The position numbers and the translations under genes were made by a program. From assembly GCA_025963955.1 (NCBI GenBank), contig JAOPZU010000210.1:1-5072 (forward strand): DNA of 5,072 nucleotides, given 5' to 3'. The DNA is from Solirubrobacterales bacterium. Lineage in GTDB: Bacteria > Actinomycetota > Thermoleophilia > Solirubrobacterales > Solirubrobacteraceae. Positions 1-4,366 of the stretch are shown here, one piece after another. The number at the start of each line of letters is the position of its first letter. Position 1 is the stretch's first letter. Under the pieces are notes generated by a model that worked only from the letters and a program-made list of their open reading frames with translations, was not told where the DNA came from and ran no database searches.

Positions 1-1040
1 AGGGCGCGCTGCTCACGGGCTCCACGACGACTGCACGCCGCCGCGTCATCCTCGAGCGCCTCGCCTCCGGGGACCTGGACCTCGTCGTCGGCACGCACGC
101 CCTGATCGAGCCGGACGTCGCCTTCCGCGATCTCGCGCTCGCCGTGGTCGACGAGCAGCACCGCTTCGGCGTGCGGCAGCGCAGCGCGCTCGACGTGAAG
201 GCCCGCGCCGGGCACATGCCCCACGTGCTGCACATGACCGCCACGCCGATTCCGCGGACGCTGCGGCTCGCCTCCTTCGGTGCCCTCGACGTCACCACCC
301 TGCGTGAGCTCCCCCGCGGCCGGCAGCCGATCCTCACCCACCTGGTCACGGGGGAGGCGGGCCGCGAGCGCGCCTACGAGCGTCTGCGGGAGGAGCTGCG
401 CGCCGGCCGCCAGGCGTTCGTCGTCTGCCCGCTGGTCTCCGAGTCCGAGGCCCTTGCCGCTCGGGCCGCGACCGCCGAGTACGAGCGGCTGCGGACCGGC
501 GAGCTCGTCGACTTCGAGGTCGTGCTCATGCACGGGCAGATGAAGTCGCGCGAGAAGGCCGAGGTCATGGCGCGCTTCGCGGCGGGCCAGGCCGACGTCC
601 TCGTCGCCACGACCGTCATCGAGGTCGGGATCGACGTCCCGAACGCGACCGTGATGATCGTGGAGGACGCCGAGCGCTACGGCATCTCCCAGCTGCACCA
701 GCTGCGTGGGCGCGTCGGCCGCGGCGAGCACGCCTCGCTGTGCCTGCTCTTCGGCCCCGCGGACTCCAAGCGCCTGCAGGCGCTGGCCGCGCACACGGAC
801 GGCTTCCGCCTGGCCGAGATCGACCTCGAGCTCCGCGGCGAGGGCGAGATCACCGGCACGCGCCAGTCCGGCCTGGCCCGGCACCGCTTCGCGCGGCTGC
901 CGGAGGACGGCGAGCTGCTGGCCCGCGCCCATCACCGCGCGCAGCTGCTCCTCGACGCCGACCCGTCCCTGCGGGCGCCGGACCACGAGCTGATCGCCGA
1001 CCTCGTGCTGGACGCCGAGGCCGAGGCGCTCGGGGCCTGA
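1..1040 (+). CDS. recG: ATP-dependent DNA helicase RecG, C-terminal half (partial at the left edge)
   Basis: RecG is a superfamily 2 branch-migrating helicase that reverses stalled replication forks and processes Holliday junctions and R-loops. The reading frame is already open at base 3 and gives 345 residues to the TGA at 1038-1040, about half of a usual RecG of roughly 700 residues. The N-terminal wedge domain and Walker A lie outside the window. Counting from base 3, visible motifs are LTGS at 4-7, GTHAL at 30-34, the RecG form of motif II DEQH at 50-53 followed by RFG, and TATPIPRT (motif III) at 79-86. The helicase C domain follows: MHG at 176-178, motif V (TTVIEVGIDVPNA) ending near 215, and motif VI QLHQLRGRVGRG at 230-241. 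The RecG-specific GTRQSG at 285-290 belongs to the TRG translocation region. A GTG at 144 is only an internal codon, because motif residues continue upstream of it. The stop overlaps the rsmD start by one base. Confidence 0.97.
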   Translation, partial: GALLTGSTTTARRRVILERLASGDLDLVVGTHALIEPDVAFRDLALAVVDEQHRFGVRQRSALDVKARAGHMPHVLHMTATPIPRTLRLASFGALDVTTLRELPRGRQPILTHLVTGEAGRERAYERLREELRAGRQAFVVCPLVSESEALAARAATAEYERLRTGELVDFEVVLMHGQMKSREKAEVMARFAAGQADVLVATTVIEVGIDVPNATVMIVEDAERYGISQLHQLRGRVGRGEHASLCLLFGPADSKRLQALAAHTDGFRLAEIDLELRGEGEITGTRQSGLARHRFARLPEDGELLARAHHRAQLLLDADPSLRAPDHELIADLVLDAEAEALGA

Positions 1041-1585
1041 TGCGCGTCATCGCCGGCACCTACCGTGGGCGCCGCCTGGTCGCCCCGCTGGGCGACCACA
1101 CCCGTCCGACGTCGGACCGCACCCGCGAGGCCGTCTTCTCGATGCTCGGCCCGCTGGAAGAGGACATGCGCGTGCTGGACCTCTTCGCCGGGAGCGGGGC
1201 GCTCGGAATCGAGGCACTCTCCCGCGGGGCCGGCTTCGCACTCTTCTGCGACGAGGATCGCCGCGCCGCGTCCGTCATCCAGGAGAACCTGAAGGCCCTG
1301 GAGATCGGTCCGGACCGCGGCCGGCTGGTCCGCGGCGACGCGCGGCGGGCGCTGCAGGAGGCGCGCCGCGCGGCAGAGGCATACGATCTGATCTTCATGG
1401 ACCCGCCCTACCTGCTCGCACAGGAGCTGGGGACGGCCCTGCAGGACGACGTGGCCGCCGTCCTGGCCGCCGGCGGCCGGGTCATCACCGAATCCGGGCG
1501 CCGTGCGCCCATGACGCTCGACCGCCTCCCGATGAGCAAAGAACGCCGCTACGGCACGACCTTGATCCGGATCCACACCGCATGA
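1040..1585 (+). CDS. rsmD: 16S rRNA (guanine(966)-N(2))-methyltransferase RsmD
   Basis: RsmD uses S-adenosylmethionine to methylate N2 of G966 in 16S rRNA during assembly of the small ribosomal subunit. The 181-residue product is normal family length. It opens with the family signature MRVIAGTYRGRRL, then RPTSDRTREAVFSML at 22-36. The SAM-binding motif I LDLFAGSGALGIEAL is at 46-60, and the acidic post-I strand CDED is at 70-73. The catalytic DPPY is at 121-124, typical of N6-adenine/N2-guanine methyltransferases. The ATG at 1040 is chosen because it starts exactly at this signature and overlaps the recG stop as TGATG. The frame is open far upstream, but that part is a shadow of recG. No strong Shine-Dalgarno is seen (only a CGGGG at 1031-1035), so translation probably depends on reinitiation by ribosomes finishing recG. 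The stop overlaps the coaD start as ATGA. Confidence 0.96.
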   Translation: MRVIAGTYRGRRLVAPLGDHTRPTSDRTREAVFSMLGPLEEDMRVLDLFAGSGALGIEALSRGAGFALFCDEDRRAASVIQENLKALEIGPDRGRLVRGDARRALQEARRAAEAYDLIFMDPPYLLAQELGTALQDDVAAVLAAGGRVITESGRRAPMTLDRLPMSKERRYGTTLIRIHTA

Positions 1586-2091
1586 GCGACATCCCGCGCA
1601 AGTCCATCGCCGTCTGCCCCGGGTCCTACGACCCGATCACGAACGGTCACCTGGACGTCATCGCGCGCGCTGCGCACGTCTTCGACGAGGTCGTCGTCGC
1701 CGTCGTCAACCTGTCCGTCCGCAAGAACAAGCCGCTCTTCGACATCGACGAGCGCCTCGGCTTCATCGAGGAGGCCACCGCGCATCTGGACAACGTCCGG
1801 CCCGAGCCCTTCGACGTGCTCGTCGTCGAGTTCGCGCGGCGCGTCGGTGCACGGGCGATCGTGAAGGGCCTGAGGGCGATCTCCGACTTCGAGTACGAGT
1901 TCGAGATGAACCAGCTCAACCGGATCCAGGCACCCGACGTGGACACCTTCTACGTCATGGCCTCTCCCCAGTACAGTTTCCTCAGTTCCAGCGGTGTGAA
2001 GGAGCTCGCCACGTTCGGCGGCACCATCGACGGGCTGGTTCCCCCGCGTGTCGCGGCGAGGCTCCAGGAGGAGCTTTCGCGCAAGGCGTGA
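1582..2091 (+). CDS. coaD: Phosphopantetheine adenylyltransferase (CoaD)
   Basis: CoaD is a cytoplasmic enzyme that transfers AMP from ATP to 4'-phosphopantetheine, giving dephospho-CoA, the penultimate step of coenzyme A synthesis. The 169-residue protein is slightly longer than the usual 160 or so because of a few extra N-terminal residues (MSDIPRKS) before the first strand. The nucleotidyltransferase signature is intact: PGSYDPITNGH at 13-23 contains the T/HxGH ATP-binding motif (TNGH 20-23). Substrate and ATP-binding segments follow at 95-114 (KGLRAISDFEYE, then FEMNQLNR). The C-terminal SSSGVKEL at 135-142 matches the family ISSSxVKE motif. The start ATG overlaps the rsmD stop by four bases (ATGA), and no strong Shine-Dalgarno is visible, again pointing to translational coupling. 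The coupling of rsmD and coaD is a conserved bacterial arrangement. No key residue appears to be missing. Confidence 0.97.
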   Translation: MSDIPRKSIAVCPGSYDPITNGHLDVIARAAHVFDEVVVAVVNLSVRKNKPLFDIDERLGFIEEATAHLDNVRPEPFDVLVVEFARRVGARAIVKGLRAISDFEYEFEMNQLNRIQAPDVDTFYVMASPQYSFLSSSGVKELATFGGTIDGLVPPRVAARLQEELSRKA

Positions 2092-2101
2092 AGGAACGAC
2101 C

Positions 2102-2119
2102 ATGAAGACAGCGAATTAA
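2102..2119 (+). other. Five-codon mini-ORF (MKTAN, stop TAA) in the leader of the SepIVA-like gene
   Basis: An ATG at 2102 is preceded by AAGGA at 2091-2095 with a spacing of six bases, which is better than the initiation signal of any other + strand gene in the first half of the window. It reads Met-Lys-Thr-Ala-Asn and stops at TAA 2117-2119. The stop overlaps AAGG (2118-2121), the likely Shine-Dalgarno of the gene starting at 2129, and both ORFs are in the same frame. This could act as a translational coupling or leader minigene between coaD and the next gene. It could equally be chance, or a relic of a longer N-terminus closed by a stop codon. Translation is not shown by sequence alone. 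Confidence 0.3.
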
Positions 2120-2128
2120 GGCGAAGCC

Positions 2129-2593
2129 ATGGACGTCCTGGTCCTCATTGACAAGCTCGACGATCTCGTCCACAACGCCAAGCCGGTGCCGCTCAGCGAC
2201 ACCGTCCGCGTTGACAAGGAAGAGATCTACGACATCCTCGATCAGATGCGCGCCACGATCCCTGAGGAGATCAAGCAGGCGCGCTGGATCGTCAAGGAGC
2301 GTCAGGAGATGCTCGCGGAAGCCAAGCGCGAAGCCGAGCGGATCATCAAGGAAGCGCGCGAGAAGCAGGACCAGCTGATCTCCCAGGAGGAGGTCACGAA
2401 GCAGGCCGAACGCGCCGCCGAGGACATCGTCGAGGACGCACGGGCCCGCGAGCGGGAGATCCGCCTCGGCGCCGAGGACTACGCCGACGAGATCCTCAAC
2501 ACGCTCGAGGTCAACCTGTCGAAGTTCATCGCGGCCGTCGGCCGCGGCCGTGAGCGGCTGCAGGGCAAGGACGAGCCGGCCGAAGTCGGGTAA
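2129..2593 (+). CDS. SepIVA/DivIVA-like coiled-coil protein (often misannotated as ATP synthase F0 subunit b)
   Basis: This 154-residue, highly charged protein has no signal peptide or membrane segment, so it should be cytoplasmic. The N-terminal block (1-45; LIDKLDDLV at 6-14, KEEIYDILDQM at 30-40, then IPEEI) is followed by a heptad-like charged helix of about 45-125, rich in E, K, R and A. The C-terminal helix ends with VGRGRERL at 137-144. From memory, both ends resemble mycobacterial SepIVA (Rv2927c), a DivIVA-type factor needed for septation and envelope growth; that protein is about 245 residues, so this one would lack most of the central coiled coil. The location just after coaD fits actinobacterial gene order. 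The ATG has AAGG at 2118-2121 seven bases upstream. The ATPase b-subunit-like label given to such proteins reflects coiled-coil similarity only; there is no N-terminal membrane anchor. A role in cell division is inferred. Confidence 0.85.
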   Translation: MDVLVLIDKLDDLVHNAKPVPLSDTVRVDKEEIYDILDQMRATIPEEIKQARWIVKERQEMLAEAKREAERIIKEAREKQDQLISQEEVTKQAERAAEDIVEDARAREREIRLGAEDYADEILNTLEVNLSKFIAAVGRGRERLQGKDEPAEVG

Positions 2594-2617
2594 AGCAGCG
2601 ACTGCGTCGCCGCTTTA
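2591..2617 (+). terminator. Hairpin overlapping the SepIVA-like stop codon, probable terminator
   Basis: The arms TAAAGC (2591-2596) and GCTTTA (2612-2617) pair perfectly. After one A-C mismatch, GCGAC (2598-2602) pairs with GTCGC (2606-2610) around a TGC loop. The TAA stop codon of the preceding gene forms the base of the 5' arm. The TTTA in the 3' arm and the following CCTT give only a weak U-rich tail, so termination may be incomplete. The structure is nearly symmetric and would form on either strand. It is the first plausible end of the recG-rsmD-coaD unit. Confidence 0.6.
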
Positions 2618-2621
2618 CCTT

Positions 2622-2653
2622 CGAGGAACCTCGCGTGGCGGCTCGATTCCTCG
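2622..2653 (+). promoter_or_regulatory. Inverted repeat that could sequester the Shine-Dalgarno of the small unassigned gene
   Basis: CGAGGAA at 2622-2628 contains the Shine-Dalgarno GAGGA (2623-2627), seven bases before the GTG at 2635. Its exact reverse complement TTCCTCG lies at 2647-2653 inside the beginning of that reading frame. Pairing gives a 7-bp stem with an 18-base loop holding the GTG start. A competing smaller hairpin, CGAG (2622-2625) with CTCG (2630-2633), is also possible. The repeat is seen directly; a regulatory role is inference. Confidence 0.3.
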
Positions 2654-3003
2654 GGCGCAGTTCTAGGCTGCGAGATGTGTCAGGGAGTCCTCTCGAAGAC
2701 GAGTTCGACGACGCGAAGCCGCCCGCGGAGCCGGACGAGCTGCGCGAAGCGGGTCGTGACCTGCCCGGCCCCACGCGGCCGGACAAGATCTCGATCTGGC
2801 CCGTCGAGCGCGACCGCTTCGGCATCGACGTCCTCTACCACGGCGCGACGGGCTTCCGGCGGGCCGACCAGGTCCAGCGCCAGCTGGTCGACTCGGGCGT
2901 CCCCGCCACGCTGCGGCAGGAGCACGCCGGCGGCTGGATCGTCCGCTTCGGCCCCGTCGAGCGGACGCAGATGCTCACGGTGCTCAACGGCTTCGTGTGG
3001 TGA
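2635..3003 (+). CDS. Small protein of unknown function
   Basis: I do not recognise this family. From GTG 2635 the product is 122 residues. The first 50 or so are low-complexity, acidic and proline-rich, and look disordered. From about 51 to 122 it looks like a compact alpha/beta domain: a strand near ISIWPV (52-57), GIDVLYHG (63-70), an amphipathic helix FRRADQVQRQLVDSG (74-88), a strand ATLRQ (91-95), WIVRFGPV (101-108) and a final helix ending in FVW. There is no signal peptide or membrane helix. GAGGA at 2623-2627 supports GTG 2635, but codons there (CGA, AGT, TCT, AGG) are unlike its neighbours, and a -10-like box precedes an in-frame GTG at 2677 (residue 15) that would give 108 residues. 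The helix-strand-GP pattern faintly recalls SPOR domains, but the missing export signal argues against that. It lies between two stop-codon hairpins, so it may be transcribed alone. Confidence 0.7.
   Translation: MAARFLGRSSRLRDVSGSPLEDEFDDAKPPAEPDELREAGRDLPGPTRPDKISIWPVERDRFGIDVLYHGATGFRRADQVQRQLVDSGVPATLRQEHAGGWIVRFGPVERTQMLTVLNGFVW
2664..2669 (+). promoter_or_regulatory. Possible -10 element (TAGGCT) for a leaderless transcript
   Basis: TAGGCT fits the actinobacterial TANNNT -10 pattern and ends seven bases before the in-frame GTG at 2677, about where transcription would begin. This would give a leaderless mRNA for the 108-residue form of the unassigned protein. No convincing -35 hexamer is seen 16-18 bases upstream; the nearest candidates are GGCTCG/GCTCGA around 2640-2646. 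The box also lies in the loop of a small inverted repeat, CGCAG 2656-2660 with CTGCG 2668-2672. It is weak evidence on its own. Confidence 0.25.
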
Positions 3004-3025
3004 GCGCCGGCCGGCGGCCGGCTCA
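3001..3025 (+). terminator. GC-rich hairpin overlapping the stop codon of the unassigned gene, possible terminator
   Basis: TGAG (3001-3004) pairs with CTCA (3022-3025), with a two-base CG bulge. CCGGCC (3007-3012) pairs with GGCCGG (3016-3021) around a GGC loop. The TGA stop is the base of the 5' arm, the same layout as the hairpin after the SepIVA-like gene. No U-tract follows, so it would be a non-canonical (U-less) terminator or simply a 3'-end stabilising structure. Confidence 0.4.
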
Positions 3026-3072
3026 CCGCGCCGCGCGCTCACGCGCCCCGTAGCAGCGTGATGCCGCGGTGC

Positions 3073-3089
3073 GTCGTCGTGCCGACGAC
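3073..3089. repeat. Perfect 7-bp inverted repeat in the gap upstream of sbcD
   Basis: GTCGTCG (3073-3079) and CGACGAC (3083-3089) are exact reverse complements around a TGC spacer. A weaker pair follows, GCAGG 3091-3095 with CCTGC 3105-3109. The gap between the unassigned gene and sbcD runs from 3004 to 3220 (217 bases), and I see no convincing gene in it. In RNA this would be a stable hairpin; as DNA it could be a short operator. No U-tract follows. Confidence 0.4.
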
Positions 3090-3140
3090 AGCAGGATCGT
3101 GCCGCCTGCAACGCGGCTTGCGACCGGATCGCCCTGGAAC

Positions 3141-3169
3141 TGCAGCGGAAGTGCAGCGGAAGTGCGGAG
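3141..3169. repeat. 11-bp tandem repeat upstream of sbcD
   Basis: The unit TGCAGCGGAAG occurs twice without change (3141-3151 and 3152-3162), followed by a degraded third copy, TGCGGAG (3163-3169). It lies 52-80 bases before the sbcD start. The spacing is close to one DNA helical turn, so it could be a binding site for a regulator contacting one face of the DNA. It may also be slippage in non-coding DNA. No clear promoter hexamers are recognised around it. Confidence 0.45.
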
Positions 3170-3220
3170 AACGCGGGATGCGCGTCAGCTTCCGTCCGCC
3201 GGGCGCGACACCCTCGGACG

Positions 3221-4366
3221 ATGCGGTTCCTCCACACAGCCGACTGGCACCTCGGGCGCTCGTTCCACGGCGTCTCGCTGTTCGACGCCCAGGCGACGTG
3301 GATCGACTGGCTCGTCGAGAGCGCGCGCGACGCGCGGGTGGACGCGGTGCTCGTCAGCGGCGACCTCTACGACCGCGCGCTGCCGCCGGTCGACGCCGTC
3401 CGCCTCGCGGACGAGGCGCTGCGCCGGCTCGCGGAGATCGCGCCCGTCGTGCTGATCAGCGGCAACCACGATTCCGCCACGCGGCTGGCGTTCGGCTCCG
3501 GCCTCCTGTCCCGCGCCGGGCTGCACGTGCTGACCGACCCGGCGACGGTCGGCCGGCCCGTGATGGTCGGGGACGTTGCGTTCTACGGGATCCCGTACCT
3601 GGAGCCCGACGTGGCCCGCGGTCCGCTGGAGGTCGTCGAGCGGGGCCACGGCCCCGTGCTCGCGGCCGCGATGGCGCGGGTGCGGGCGGACCGCGCGGCG
3701 CGGCCCGCACGAACCCGCGCGGTGGTCCTGGCCCACGCCTTCGTCGCGGGGGCCGCGGAGTCCGACAGCGAGCGCGACCTGTCTGTGGGCGGCGCCGCTG
3801 CGGTTCCGGCCTCCGTCTTCGCCGGGATCGACTACGTGGCGCTGGGTCACCTGCACGCGCCGCAGCGCGTCGGCGGCAACGGGCGCTACGCCGGGTCGCC
3901 TGTGGCCTTCTCCTTCTCCGAAGCGGGGCACGGCAAGAGCGTCGCCCTGGTGACGCTGGCGGACGAGCCCGGGTCGTCTCCGGTCGTCGACCTGCTGCCG
4001 TGCCCGGTCACCCGGCCGCTGGCCGTGCTCCGCGGGGAGCTCGACGTCCTCCTGGAGGATCCGGCGCACGCGAGCGCCGAGACCGCCTGGGTGCAGGCCA
4101 CGCTCACCGACACCGCCCGCCCGGCCGAGGCGATGGCGCGGCTGCGCACCCGCTTCCCGCACGCGGTCGTGCTCGCCTTCGACCCGCAGGGCGCCGGTGA
4201 ACGCTCCGAGGACTCCTACGCGGTCCGGCTCAAGGGCCTGGACGACCGGCAGCTCGCGGCCGCGTTCGTGGAGGACGTCCGTGGCGAAGGCCCCTCGGAC
4301 GCCGAGCAGGCGCTGCTCGACGACGCGCTCGTGGCACGCCGCGTGGCCGAGGCGGTCTCGGGCTGA
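3221..4366 (+). CDS. sbcD: Exonuclease SbcCD, nuclease subunit SbcD (Mre11 family)
   Basis: SbcD is the metal-dependent phosphoesterase subunit of the SbcCD complex, which opens DNA hairpins, trims protein-blocked ends and degrades double-stranded DNA together with the SbcC ATPase. The 381-residue length is typical. All calcineurin-like phosphoesterase motifs are present: DWH at 8-10, GDLYDR at 47-52, GNHD at 81-84, AHAF at 171-174, and GHLH at 209-212, followed by YAGSPVAFSFSE at 223-234. The region from about 240 to 381 is the C-terminal capping and SbcC-binding part. ATG 3221 is chosen because the protein begins MRFLHTADWHLGR, the usual SbcD N-terminus. Only a weak CGGA precedes it, although the frame is open further upstream without a better start. 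Its TGA overlaps the sbcC ATG by one base. No key metal ligand appears missing. Confidence 0.97.
   Translation: MRFLHTADWHLGRSFHGVSLFDAQATWIDWLVESARDARVDAVLVSGDLYDRALPPVDAVRLADEALRRLAEIAPVVLISGNHDSATRLAFGSGLLSRAGLHVLTDPATVGRPVMVGDVAFYGIPYLEPDVARGPLEVVERGHGPVLAAAMARVRADRAARPARTRAVVLAHAFVAGAAESDSERDLSVGGAAAVPASVFAGIDYVALGHLHAPQRVGGNGRYAGSPVAFSFSEAGHGKSVALVTLADEPGSSPVVDLLPCPVTRPLAVLRGELDVLLEDPAHASAETAWVQATLTDTARPAEAMARLRTRFPHAVVLAFDPQGAGERSEDSYAVRLKGLDDRQLAAAFVEDVRGEGPSDAEQALLDDALVARRVAEAVSG

Noticed and set aside
144..146. GTG 144 as a gene start for a short helicase
   Set aside because: RecG-specific residues (LTGS, GTHAL) continue upstream in the same frame to the window edge, so this is an internal valine of a partial gene.
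740..1039. N-terminal extension of rsmD upstream of the ATG at 1040
   Set aside because: The frame is open but lies over recG, is Arg/Ala/Pro-rich, and the RsmD family signature starts exactly at ATG 1040.
932..1576. 214-codon minus-strand frame opposite rsmD
   Set aside because: Antisense shadow of rsmD and the recG 3' end; no motif and no separate start signal.
2113..2118. GAATTA as a -10 box for a promoter in front of the SepIVA-like gene
   Set aside because: There is no matching -35 hexamer upstream. The AT-rich bases are explained as well by the mini-ORF stop and the SD, so the call is too weak.
2680..3237. 185-codon minus-strand frame across the small unassigned gene and the following gap
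   Set aside because: Its codons show low-complexity shadow composition, and the + strand frame there has a more protein-like mix of hydrophobic and charged residues plus an SD. Kept as a remote alternative only.
3185..4162. 325-codon reading frame on the minus strand opposite sbcD
   Set aside because: High-GC genes commonly leave the antisense frame open. The translation shows no recognisable domain, and sbcD is certain on the other strand.
3058..4200. Long + strand frame of 380 codons overlapping sbcD in another frame
   Set aside because: Its translation is dominated by Arg, Ala, Gly and Pro with no motif, as expected for a shifted frame of a high-GC gene. The sbcD frame carries every family motif over the same bases.
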